A stretch of DNA of 46,890 bases from Christensenella sp. UBA1685 (GTDB lineage: Bacteria > Bacillota > Clostridia > Christensenellales > CAG-138), in assembly GCA_002320595.1 (NCBI GenBank), contig DCKB01000037.1, positions 1 to 46,890 on the forward strand. Reading direction: 5' to 3'. The translations under genes were made by a program, and so were the position numbers. Below, one piece after another: positions 33,301 to 39,762 of this stretch (positions are counted from its first letter, which is position 1; the number at the start of each line of letters is the position of its first letter). The notes beneath the pieces were generated by a model. The model saw nothing but the letters and a program-made list of their open reading frames with translations. It made no database searches and was not told the origin of the DNA.

Positions 33301-34045
33301 GCGTGCATTTGAAAAAGCGGGCATCGCAGCGGACATTCTTGTGCTTAGAAACCTTTCGGCAAACGACGTTGCCACATCCGCTGCGGAGTTCGCGCAGCGC
33401 GCGCGGGAAGCGCAGATCATCTTTATCCCGGGCGGCTTTTCCGGCGGCGATGAGCCGGATGGCTCCGGAAAGTTCATCACGGCTTTCTTCCGCAATCCGC
33501 GCATCCGCGAAAGCGTGGACGAACTGCTGAAGCAGCGGGATGGCCTGATGTGCGGCGTATGCAACGGGTTCCAGGCGCTCATCAAGCTTGGCCTGATCCC
33601 ATACGGCGAAATCCGGGATGCGGACGCACAAAGCCCAACACTGACGTACAACGTCATCGGCAGGCATCAATCCAAGATCGTGCGTACCCGCGTGTGCTCC
33701 AACAAGTCTCCGTGGCTGATGCGCACCGTCCCGGACGAGGTTTATTCCGTCCCGGTTTCCCATGGCGAAGGGCGCATCCTTTGTTGCGATGCGCAGCTTT
33801 GGGCGCTTGCAGAAAACGGGCAGATCGCCACGCAGTATGTCGACCTTGCAGGCGAGCCCGCCATGCAGGTGCAGTTCAACCCGAACGGCTCTGTTTGGGC
33901 GGTGGAGGGCTTGACCTCGCCGGATGGCCGGGTTTTCGGCAAAATGGGGCATTCCGAACGTATTGGAACGGGATTGTATCAGAATGTGGAAGGCCGCTAC
34001 GATATGCAAATCTTTGCATCTGCGGCGGATTACTTTAAAATTTAA
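30347..34045 (+). CDS. purL: Single-chain phosphoribosylformylglycinamidine synthase PurL (with glutaminase domain)
   Basis: The 1232-residue enzyme converts FGAR, glutamine and ATP to FGAM. It is the large single-chain type: an N-terminal PurS-like part, two AIR-synthase-like halves (ETHNHPTEIEPFGGAATCIG in the first, GGKDSMSGSF in the second), and a C-terminal glutaminase with FIPGGFSGGDEPDGSGKFI, nucleophile Cys1072 in GVCNGFQ, and the His-Glu pair in SHGEGR-like sequence near the end. Most Firmicutes such as Bacillus use separate PurS, PurQ and PurL; many Clostridia and gamma-proteobacteria have the long form. AAGGAGGAG precedes the ATG. Confidence 0.95.
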   Translation: MVYRIFVEKKPAQANEARTLLGELQTLLGLSGITGLRLFNRYDVEGVSEALFRRCVTNVFSEPPVDDAYEALPETDAAAVFAVESLPGQFDQRADSASQCIQLISQGERPLVRAAKVYLLFGAVDEAALRAVKQYVINPVESREASLAPVETLRTALETPDGVETLSGFTALGREGLLALHKRLGLAMDLDDLLCCQKYFQTERRDPTITEVRVLDTYWSDHCRHTTFGTRLTDIAFDHPRAAETYARYQAIRNEMGAEKPVTLMDLATRAAKYLKKTGQLQRLDESEEINACTVKIDVETSDGTEPWLLLFKNETHNHPTEIEPFGGAATCIGGAIRDPLSGRAYVYQAMRVTGAADPLRPVSETLPGKLPQRKLVTTAAAGYSSYGNQIGLATGLVDEVYHEGYAAKRMEIGAVVGAVPQRNVRRETPAPGDVVILLGGRTGRDGCGGATGSSKSHDTSSIETCGAEVQKGNAPEERKLQRLFRNPEAARLIKRCNDFGAGGVSVAVGELAQSLRIDLDAVPKKYEGLDGTELAISESQERMAVVVAAEDAARFSGFAAEENLEATIVATVTDDGRMTMDWKGKRIVNLSRAFLDTNGAPKEAKVRVGAPRTEKTRSAQGIAEAYRALAGDLNVCSKRGLAERFDSTIGAGSVLMPFGGKFQRTPTQAMAAKIPVREGDTTTCSVMAWGFDPYVSEADPYRGAYTAVVQSVAKVVAAGAPLRNCYLTFQEYFEKLGDKSERWGKPAAALLGAFAAQLDLGIGAIGGKDSMSGSFNDIDVPPTLVSFAISSGDVNNIVSPEFKRAGAPVYRIAAELDADGLPVPESLRACLETVERLIREKKAASVYVCVQGGAAEAVLKMCLGNGFGFAFADGVSKETLFKKHPVCFLVEAAGDALSEGTLLGRVSDAPELSLHCARIPLAELETIYEGKLEPVFACNIPMEKEVLPAPRFMAASWPKPRLRTAVARALIPVFPGTNCEYDTARAFEKAGIAADILVLRNLSANDVATSAAEFAQRAREAQIIFIPGGFSGGDEPDGSGKFITAFFRNPRIRESVDELLKQRDGLMCGVCNGFQALIKLGLIPYGEIRDADAQSPTLTYNVIGRHQSKIVRTRVCSNKSPWLMRTVPDEVYSVPVSHGEGRILCCDAQLWALAENGQIATQYVDLAGEPAMQVQFNPNGSVWAVEGLTSPDGRVFGKMGHSERIGTGLYQNVEGRYDMQIFASAADYFKI

Positions 34046-34070
34046 CCTGGAGGAGGCGATTTGAAACACT

Positions 34071-34907
34071 ATGGCGACCATCATTAAAGGAAAAGAAGTG
34101 GCCGAGTATGTGCTTGCAGACGTAAAGGCCAGAGCCGATGCGCTGCTTGCGCGGGGCATCACGCCCTGCCTTGCGGTCATCCTCGTGGGAGACGACCCAG
34201 CTTCGCAGGTGTATGTGCGCAAAAAGAAGGAGAAGTGTGAAGAACTTGGGATCCGTTCGCTGCAAATTCACCTCCCTGCGGAGACAACACAGCAGGAATT
34301 GCTTGCACGGGTTGAAGCGCTCAATGCGGATCCTTCGGTGCACGGTGTTCTCTGCCAGCTTCCGCTGCCCGAGCAGATTGACGAGCAGACCATCGTGCGT
34401 GCAGTGCGCCCTGAAAAGGATGTGGACGGCTTCACCTGCCGCATTTCGGCGGACGAAAGGGATCTGATGCCCTGCACGCCCGCAGGCGTGATGGAGATGC
34501 TGCGCTATGCGGGGGTTGCCGTTGCAGGCAAACGGTGTGTTGTCGTTGGCCGCAGCAACATTGTGGGCAAGCCCATGGCGGCGCTGCTTTTGCAGGCGGA
34601 CGGTACGGTGACGGTCTGCCATTCAAAAACGCGCGATCTTGCGGCTGTGACACGGGAAGCGGACATTCTGGTTGCAGCGGTTGGAAAACCGCACTTTATT
34701 ACGGCGGATATGGTTAAGGAAGGCGCTGTGGTGATCGACGTCGGCGTAAACCGTGTGGCGGAAAAGAAGCTTCTGGGCGATGTAGACTTTGAGGCCGTTG
34801 AGAAAAAGGCTTCGTTTATCACGCCTGTGCCCGGCGGCGTTGGCCTGATGACGATCGCAATGCTGATGAAGAACACGGTGCGTGCGGCGGCGCAGCAAAC
34901 CATATAA
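34071..34907 (+). CDS. folD: Bifunctional methylene-THF dehydrogenase/methenyl-THF cyclohydrolase FolD
   Basis: The 278-residue enzyme interconverts 5,10-methylene-THF and 10-formyl-THF with NADP. Hallmarks: YVRKKKEKCEELGI with the catalytic lysine, GVLCQLPLPEQID, PCTPAGVMEML, VVGRSNIVGKPMAALLL (dinucleotide loop) and PVPGGVGLMTIAMLM near the C-terminus. Its position inside the purine operon fits supply of 10-formyl-THF to PurN and the AICAR transformylase. GGAGG lies upstream of the start. Confidence 0.95.
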   Translation: MATIIKGKEVAEYVLADVKARADALLARGITPCLAVILVGDDPASQVYVRKKKEKCEELGIRSLQIHLPAETTQQELLARVEALNADPSVHGVLCQLPLPEQIDEQTIVRAVRPEKDVDGFTCRISADERDLMPCTPAGVMEMLRYAGVAVAGKRCVVVGRSNIVGKPMAALLLQADGTVTVCHSKTRDLAAVTREADILVAAVGKPHFITADMVKEGAVVIDVGVNRVAEKKLLGDVDFEAVEKKASFITPVPGGVGLMTIAMLMKNTVRAAAQQTI

Positions 34908-34926
34908 CAGGACGAGAGGAGAAACC

Positions 34927-36435
34927 ATGGCTTATTTTTACGAAGAACCTTCGCATACGTTCAGCGAATACCTTTTGATTCCCGGCTATTCTTCAGCCGA
35001 ATGCATCCCGGCGAACGTCACGCTGCGGACGCCGGTCGTGCGATTCAAAAAAGGCGAGAAGAGCGCCATTGAAATGAACATCCCGCTTGTTTCGGCGGTG
35101 ATGCAGGCCGTTTCGGACAATAAGATGGCCATTGCGCTTGCAAAGGAAGGCGGAATCGCGTTTATTTACGGTTCGCAGACCATCGAGCGTCAGGCGGAGA
35201 TGGTGCGCCATGCAAAAAATTATAAGGCAGGTTTTGTTGTGAGCGATTCCAACATCCGCCCGGATCAGACGCTTGCGGATGTGCTTGCGCTCAAGGAGCG
35301 CCTTGGGCATTCCACCATGGCTGTTACGGATGACGGCACCGGCACCGGCAAATTCCTTGGCATCGTCACAAGCCGCGATTACCGCGTGAGCCGCATGGAC
35401 CGCGCGACACGCGTTTCTGAATTCATGACGCCCGTGGAAAAGACCATTTTCGCACCGGAAGGCACAAGCCTGAAAGAAGCCAATGACATCATCTGGGATC
35501 ATAAGCTCAACGCGCTGCCCATTCTCGATCAGAAGGGCCATTTGGTCGCGTTCGTGTTCCGCAAGGATTACGACATCCACAAGGGCAACCCGGACGAACT
35601 TTTGGACGCACATAAACGCTATGTCGTGGGTGCGGGCGTGAACACGCGCGATTATGCTGAGCGCATTCCCGCGCTTGTGGAAGCGGGCGTGGACGTGTTG
35701 TGCATCGATTCTTCCGAGGGCTATTCCGAATGGCAGAAGCGCACGCTCACCTGGGTGCGGGAGCGCTACGGCGACGCGGTGAAGATCGGCGCGGGCAACG
35801 TCGTGGACCGGGATGGGTTCCGCTTCCTTGCGGATGCGGGCGCGGACTTTGTAAAGGTAGGTATCGGCGGCGGCTCTATCTGCATCACGCGCGAAACCAA
35901 GGGCATTGGCCGCGGCCAGGCCACGGCAGTGATCGAAGTTGCCAAGGCGCGGGATGAATACTTTGAAGAGACGGGCATTTACGTCCCCATCTGTTCGGAC
36001 GGCGGCATCGTGCAGGATTACCACATCACGCTCGCCCTTGCGATGGGCGCGGATTTCTGCATGCTGGGTCGATATTTCGCCCGCTTCGACGAAAGCCCCA
36101 CGAGCCGCGTGCTGATCAACGGAAATTATATGAAAGAGTATTGGGGCGAAGGTTCGGCACGCGCGCGCAACTGGCAGCGGTATGACATGGGCGGCGCGGC
36201 GAAGCTCTCCTTTGAAGAAGGCGTGGATTCCTATGTGCCCTACGCCGGAAGCCTCCGGGACAACGTTTCCCTGACGCTTTCCAAGGTGCGTTCCACCATG
36301 TGCAATTGCGGCGTGCTCTCCATTCCGGAGCTGCGCGAGAAGGCACGGCTTACGCTTGTCTCCTCCGTCAGCATTGTGGAAGGCGGCGCGCACGATGTGC
36401 TTCTCAAGGACCGCACCGGCGCAATGTCAAAATAA
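34927..36435 (+). CDS. guaB: IMP dehydrogenase GuaB
   Basis: The 502-residue enzyme oxidises IMP to XMP with NAD, the committed step to GMP. The catalytic cysteine is Cys319 in GIGGGSICITRETKG. Two CBS domains lie near residues 95-210 (ADVLALKERLGHSTMAVTD, then EFMTPVEKTIF). CSDGGIV and the FMLGRYFARFDESP-type flap follow. The N-terminus MAYFYEEPSHTFSEYLLIPG is typical of the clostridial branch. I chose the ATG at 34927 with GAGGAG upstream. It is the last gene of the operon, so the cluster leads through IMP toward GMP. Confidence 0.94.
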   Translation: MAYFYEEPSHTFSEYLLIPGYSSAECIPANVTLRTPVVRFKKGEKSAIEMNIPLVSAVMQAVSDNKMAIALAKEGGIAFIYGSQTIERQAEMVRHAKNYKAGFVVSDSNIRPDQTLADVLALKERLGHSTMAVTDDGTGTGKFLGIVTSRDYRVSRMDRATRVSEFMTPVEKTIFAPEGTSLKEANDIIWDHKLNALPILDQKGHLVAFVFRKDYDIHKGNPDELLDAHKRYVVGAGVNTRDYAERIPALVEAGVDVLCIDSSEGYSEWQKRTLTWVRERYGDAVKIGAGNVVDRDGFRFLADAGADFVKVGIGGGSICITRETKGIGRGQATAVIEVAKARDEYFEETGIYVPICSDGGIVQDYHITLALAMGADFCMLGRYFARFDESPTSRVLINGNYMKEYWGEGSARARNWQRYDMGGAAKLSFEEGVDSYVPYAGSLRDNVSLTLSKVRSTMCNCGVLSIPELREKARLTLVSSVSIVEGGAHDVLLKDRTGAMSK

Positions 36436-36484
36436 AAGGCAAAAAATACGGAGCAGCCCGCTGGAAAAGTCTCTCCGGGATGGT

Positions 36485-36502
36485 CAAGGGCTGCAGCCCT
36501 TG
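36485..36502. repeat. 18-bp perfect palindrome (hairpin A)
   Basis: CAAGGGCTG CAGCCCTTG is a perfect inverted repeat. It is the first of four strong hairpins in the 249-base gene-free stretch after guaB. No T-run follows, so it is not a standard terminator. Confidence 0.6.
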
Positions 36503-36541
36503 CCTTGCAATCGCGCGCGGCGACAGGTGCGGCGCGAGCGA

Positions 36542-36564
36542 AAAGCCTTGCGTGGCAAGGCTTT
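36542..36564. repeat. Hairpin B, 9-bp perfect arms
   Basis: AAAGCCTTG (36542-36550) and CAAGGCTTT (36556-36564) pair around CGTGG. The right arm is followed by CTTTG, giving a weak T-rich tail. It may serve as a terminator in either direction. Confidence 0.6.
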
Positions 36565-36615
36565 CTTTGCACAGAGCGCTGGCCGCGCTACCGGAGCAAG
36601 CGCGATGTGAAATCC

Positions 36616-36644
36616 TCGATCAAGTGGCGCTGCCACTTGATCGA
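36616..36644. repeat. Hairpin C, 13-bp perfect arms
   Basis: TCGATCAAGTGGC (36616-36628) and GCCACTTGATCGA (36632-36644) pair perfectly with a 3-base loop. This is the most stable structure in the cluster. It has no T-run on either side. Confidence 0.65.
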
Positions 36645-36648
36645 CAGC

Positions 36649-36678
36649 CTGTAGGCCGCCCTCTTGGGCGGCCTACAG
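36649..36678. repeat. Hairpin D, 12-bp perfect arms
   Basis: CTGTAGGCCGCC (36649-36660) and GGCGGCCTACAG (36667-36678) pair perfectly around CTCTTG, starting only four bases after hairpin C. It ends seven bases before the next gene's stop codon and could terminate that minus-strand transcript. Confidence 0.65.
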
Positions 36679-36684
36679 CGCAAG

Positions 36685-37041
36685 TCATTCTTTGCTCTGC
36701 TTTTTTCGGCGCTCCAGAAAGACCCCGAGCACACAGGAGAGCGCAAACACACAAAGAAAAAACAACCAACCGTAATGCAAATATTGGGGCGGAATGTCCG
36801 CTTGGAAGCCGCCGAACAGTTCCCCGAAAACGAGCCCGGCCGCATAGCCTGCAAACGCGCAGGCGGGGAAACGATATCTGCCGAATATGGACGGCAGGAA
36901 AACGATGAGTGCACAGCCCCAGAACACATGGCGCGCCGCCCATTCCGGCGTATAAAACTGCGGCAGCCCATAGCGGGTAAAAAAGAACAGGCCGAGCAGT
37001 GCAGCCGCGAGGAGAAGCGGGAGCAGAATCCGTTTTTTCAT
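36685..37041 (-). CDS. Small membrane protein of unknown function
   Basis: The 118-residue protein starts at the ATG at 37041, with GGAGG 11 bases upstream. It has four predicted membrane segments, beginning with RILLPLLLAAALLGLFFF and ending with YGWLFFLCVFALSCVLGVFLE, then a basic tail. I do not recognise the family. It is the third gene of a small operon with an XRE regulator and another membrane protein, a common arrangement in Firmicutes for stress- or membrane-linked units. Confidence 0.7.
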   Translation of the reverse strand: MKKRILLPLLLAAALLGLFFFTRYGLPQFYTPEWAARHVFWGCALIVFLPSIFGRYRFPACAFAGYAAGLVFGELFGGFQADIPPQYLHYGWLFFLCVFALSCVLGVFLERRKKQSKE

Positions 37042-37045
37042 GGAA

Positions 37046-37252
37046 TTACACACCTCCAAATCGTGCCCACAAAAAGAGGGCGTCCACAGTGGTGCCCAAC
37101 GCATCCGCAAGGCGGAAGGCAAGGGAGAGCGTTGGGTCGTATTTGTTGTTTTCAATGGCGTTGACGGTCTGCCGCGTGACGCCGCAGCGCCTTGCCAGCT
37201 CTTCTTGCGAAAGTCCCTTTTCCGTGCGGAGCGAACGAATTTGGTTGTTCAT
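37046..37252 (-). CDS. Small XRE-family regulator
   Basis: The 68-residue protein is essentially one helix-turn-helix: IRSLRTEKGLSQEELARRCG then VTRQTVNAIENNKYDPTLSL, the recognition helix. It matches the very short XRE repressors that often sit beside small membrane genes. It lies between two membrane-protein genes with gaps of four bases. The perfect palindrome at 37584-37603 on the operon promoter is the likely binding site. Confidence 0.9.
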   Translation of the reverse strand: MNNQIRSLRTEKGLSQEELARRCGVTRQTVNAIENNKYDPTLSLAFRLADALGTTVDALFLWARFGGV

Positions 37253-37256
37253 ACGC

Positions 37257-37568
37257 TTAATCTCCGTATTTCCGCTTGAAAACCGCAAGTGCGGCCGCAA
37301 ATGCCGCCGCGATGAGGGCAAGCAGCGTGAACGAAGGAATGGCGCTGCATTCCCGCCCGTCAATAAAAACGAGTATGGCGCTGCGGATTGCATCGGCAGC
37401 GAGGATACCGAGCGTGATATAAAACGTGCTGACGCAGGCTTTGTCAAGAATTGCCCTCCTGCGTTCATCGCCCTGTTTGGCGAGCGAAACAAGCATCACA
37501 ACAATGAGTGCGATGGATGCGGCGAACACGGCTGGCAGGATGTAAACGACAAGTGTGGTAGTCTCCAT
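37257..37568 (-). CDS. Small membrane protein, first gene of the XRE operon
   Basis: The 103-residue protein has three hydrophobic segments (VVYILPAVFAASIALIVVML, FYITLGILAADAIRSAILVF, FTLLALIAAAFAAALAVF). It resembles the small DUF2178-like membrane proteins commonly encoded next to XRE regulators, but I cannot confirm the family. AAAGGAGG precedes the ATG at 37568. It has a strong promoter carrying an operator palindrome. Confidence 0.75.
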   Translation of the reverse strand: METTTLVVYILPAVFAASIALIVVMLVSLAKQGDERRRAILDKACVSTFYITLGILAADAIRSAILVFIDGRECSAIPSFTLLALIAAAFAAALAVFKRKYGD

Positions 37569-37583
37569 GGGAAAACCTCCTTT

Positions 37584-37603
37584 ATGTAAAAAGGTTTTTA
37601 CAT
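37584..37603. promoter_or_regulatory. Operator palindrome of the XRE operon
   Basis: ATGTAAAAAG and CTTTTTACAT as read on the two strands form a perfect 20-bp palindrome (arms 37584-37593 and 37594-37603). It lies right over the expected start of transcription of the minus-strand promoter at 37608-37636, so a bound repressor would block it. Confidence 0.68.
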
Positions 37604-37607
37604 GAGG

Positions 37608-37636
37608 AGTATAGCATAGATACATTCCGATGTCAA
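37608..37636 (-). promoter_or_regulatory. Promoter of the membrane protein-XRE-membrane protein operon
   Basis: On the minus strand, TTGACA (37636-37631) and TATACT (37613-37608), preceded by an extended TGC element, are separated by 17 bases. This is close to consensus. Confidence 0.75.
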
Positions 37637-37643
37637 ATCTCTT

Positions 37644-38108
37644 TTACAACTGAAGAATGTAAAGGCGCTGAAGATCCTGCATTTGGTCAAAGGTATGAAG
37701 CGGCCCCGCATATGTCCAACCAAATTTTTCATACAGCGATTCATGGGTCGTATAAAGGTGCAGCCTTTCGATCCCAAGGCTCCGCATGGCGCCGGGGACG
37801 CTTTGGAGCAGGGCGCGGCCGATGCCGCAGCCCCGGTGTGCGGGCGAAACATAGACATTGCACAGCCAAGGATAGAGATCGGGCCGGACAAACAGATCCT
37901 CCATGGCGATGTGATAGATTCCGGCGAGCAAGCCGCCGTGGTAGGCCGCATACGTTTGCGGGATCCGGTTTTCGCAGGCTGCGTGCAGCAAGTATGCGCG
38001 GACTTGCTCCGGCGAATATCCTCCGGCTTCGCCCCACCAGGCTTGCATCCAGCCCGATACCAGATTCAGCTCTGCCGGCGTATAAGAAGTCAGCTTCCGA
38101 ATTTCCAT
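37644..38108 (-). CDS. GNAT-family N-acetyltransferase
   Basis: The 154-residue protein has the GNAT fold. WLCNVYVSPAHRGCGIGRALLQ is the acetyl-CoA site (R-G-x-G-I-G), and LYTTHESLYEKFGWTYAG is the C-terminal segment with the usual tyrosine. I chose the ATG at 38108, with AAGGA seven bases upstream; the frame remains open to 38138. The substrate is unknown. It ends just upstream of the XRE operon promoter and may be read as a separate unit. Confidence 0.85.
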   Translation of the reverse strand: MEIRKLTSYTPAELNLVSGWMQAWWGEAGGYSPEQVRAYLLHAACENRIPQTYAAYHGGLLAGIYHIAMEDLFVRPDLYPWLCNVYVSPAHRGCGIGRALLQSVPGAMRSLGIERLHLYTTHESLYEKFGWTYAGPLHTFDQMQDLQRLYILQL

Positions 38109-38296
38109 AACGAGATCCTTTCCCTGCATGGATATCATTGCACGGCCGCCGCTTCCGGGATAGAATGAAGAGAGCGTATGGCGGCAGACTTCAGCGTATC
38201 ATCAGAATCCAAATAATTCAAGCAAAAGAAACGAAATACGTGCAGCAAAACGGATGCTTTATGCGTCTTAAAAATAAGGCAGGGGGGAGGTTATCG

Positions 38297-38806
38297 GTGG
38301 AGCAGCAATTCGAGGCTCTGTATGCGCGCCATGCAGCCATGGTGTATTGGACGGCATACGGGATTTCCAGCAACCGGGATACGGCGGCCGAGGTCGTACA
38401 GAGCGTCTTTTTAAAAGCGCTTGAACACTGGGCGCTCGTCGGAAACCTTGCGCCCATGCAGGCGCGGGCATGGCTTTTGCGCGCTGCGCGCAACGGGGCG
38501 ATCGACCGTTTGCGGCGCGACCAGCGGGAGATTACTGTGGAAGCCATCCCGGAGGAAGCCATCCCGGAGGAAGCCATCCCTGCGGAACATTCCCTGCTCG
38601 TGCGGGAACGCGAAAACGCCGTGTGGGACGCAGTGCGTGCGCTGCCGCCGATTTACCGCGACCCTGTTGTTCTGCATTACTTCGCCGGGCTTACCCAAAA
38701 GGAAGTGGCTGCCGCATTGCGCCTTCCGGGCGGCACACTCCGCGCACGGCTTGCCCGCGCAAGGGCGATGCTTGCGGATGCGCTCTCCGAGGAGTTTTCC
38801 GGTTAA
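38297..38806 (+). CDS. ECF-type RNA polymerase sigma factor
   Basis: The 169-residue protein has sigma region 2 (about residues 5-75: FEALYARHAAMVYWTAYGIS, DTAAEVVQSVFLKALEHW) and region 4 (about 110-165: LPPIYRDPVVLHYFAGLTQK, ALRLPGGTLRARLARARAML, the helix-turn-helix for the -35 element). I prefer the GTG at 38297 because AGGGGGGAGG ends six bases upstream; an in-frame ATG at 38261 lacks such a site. The linker carries three copies of Glu-Glu-Ala-Ile-Pro from a 15-bp tandem repeat. The next gene encodes the likely anti-sigma factor. Confidence 0.87.
   Translation: MEQQFEALYARHAAMVYWTAYGISSNRDTAAEVVQSVFLKALEHWALVGNLAPMQARAWLLRAARNGAIDRLRRDQREITVEAIPEEAIPEEAIPAEHSLLVRERENAVWDAVRALPPIYRDPVVLHYFAGLTQKEVAAALRLPGGTLRARLARARAMLADALSEEFSG
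38540..38580 (+). repeat. 15-bp tandem repeat, 2.7 copies, in the sigma factor linker
   Basis: GAAGCCATCCCGGAG occurs at 38540-38554 and 38555-38569, and its first 11 bases again at 38570-38580. It encodes repeated Glu-Glu-Ala-Ile-Pro between sigma regions 2 and 4. The copies are identical, so they are recent or actively varying; changes by whole units would keep the frame. Confidence 0.8.
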
Positions 38807-38829
38807 ACTGCCAAGACATAAGGTGTGCC

Positions 38830-39738
38830 ATGAAACAGAAAAGACTCACACAATCCGAATTGGACGCGCTGCTGAACGATACGGCTGCTGTGCAGACCGA
38901 GGCGCTCCGGCTTGATGCTTTGCTCCCTGCTGTGTATGAAGCAGCGCAGCGGCGCGCCGCTTCCGCCCGCCCGCACATGCTGTGGCGCCCGTTCGCCATA
39001 GCCATGGCGCTTGTTCTTATGCTGGCAGCCGCGGTGCCTGCTTTTGCGCAGACCGTCATCGTAGAAGGGAAACGCTATGTCGCCTTTATGGATGCGGTGG
39101 AGATCGAAGGCACCATCTATGCGCTTGATGCGGATGCGCCGGATACCACCCCGCTCGTGCGTCTGCCGGATTCTGCGGAATATATCCGGCCATGCTCGGC
39201 GGAAGAAACGGAAAAGTCGGCGCCTGCGGTTTATGTGCTTGCCTTGGATGCGGAGCCGCTTCCCCTGAAAAACCCTGCTTTCGCATCCCGACAAAGCGCG
39301 GAAACGACGTCCCTGGCGCCGGTTCTGGTTTTTCCCATAGTGGGGGATTTAATGGTTCGCGAAGGGCCGGACACGGGGTATGCGGCGATTGCAACATTGC
39401 ACAGCGGCCAAACCGTCACAAAAGTGGGGCGCACGGGCAATTGGGCCATTCTGGAATGGGAAGGGGATTTCGCCTATGTATTTGATGCATATCTTTATGA
39501 ACTGCCGGCGGAACAGGGCCCATACGCGTCCGTGGAATTTTGTGCCACAGAGCCGGTAAACGTACGCGCTCTGCCAACGAGCCGCGAGGAATCGGCTGTG
39601 CTGCATGAGCTGCAAACCGGCGAGCGCGTTTTATGCACCGGGTACATCGGAGAATGGATGCAGATCGAATGGGAAGGGGGTTCCGCTTATGTGTTTGCGG
39701 AATACCTTGTACCCTGTGAAACCCAAGGAAACGGTTAA
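38830..39738 (+). CDS. Membrane-anchored SH3-domain protein, probable anti-sigma factor
   Basis: The 302-residue protein has a cytoplasmic N-terminus of about 50 residues (LTQSELDALLNDTAAVQTEA), one membrane helix near residues 54-76 (FAIAMALVLMLAAAVPAFA) and an extracytoplasmic part with two bacterial SH3 domains (about 165-220: MVREGPDTGYAAIATLHSGQ and about 235-295: VNVRALPTSREESAVLHELQ). The gene follows the ECF sigma gene by 23 bases, the classic sigma/anti-sigma arrangement. SH3 domains may sense the cell wall. No zinc-binding anti-sigma motif is seen, so the role is inferred from position and topology. Confidence 0.7.
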   Translation: MKQKRLTQSELDALLNDTAAVQTEALRLDALLPAVYEAAQRRAASARPHMLWRPFAIAMALVLMLAAAVPAFAQTVIVEGKRYVAFMDAVEIEGTIYALDADAPDTTPLVRLPDSAEYIRPCSAEETEKSAPAVYVLALDAEPLPLKNPAFASRQSAETTSLAPVLVFPIVGDLMVREGPDTGYAAIATLHSGQTVTKVGRTGNWAILEWEGDFAYVFDAYLYELPAEQGPYASVEFCATEPVNVRALPTSREESAVLHELQTGERVLCTGYIGEWMQIEWEGGSAYVFAEYLVPCETQGNG

Positions 39739-39762
39739 GATTGAAAAAACAGGAGGAACACC

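Noticed and set aside
34993..36393. Long minus-strand open frame (466 codons) over guaB
   Set aside because: Antisense to guaB, which has all its catalytic motifs. Composition is His/Arg-rich, with no ribosome binding site.
36542..36564. Hairpin B as the sole terminator of the purine operon
   Set aside because: The T-run after it is short and interrupted (CTTTCTTTG), and two stronger hairpins follow. I list it as part of the hairpin cluster instead.
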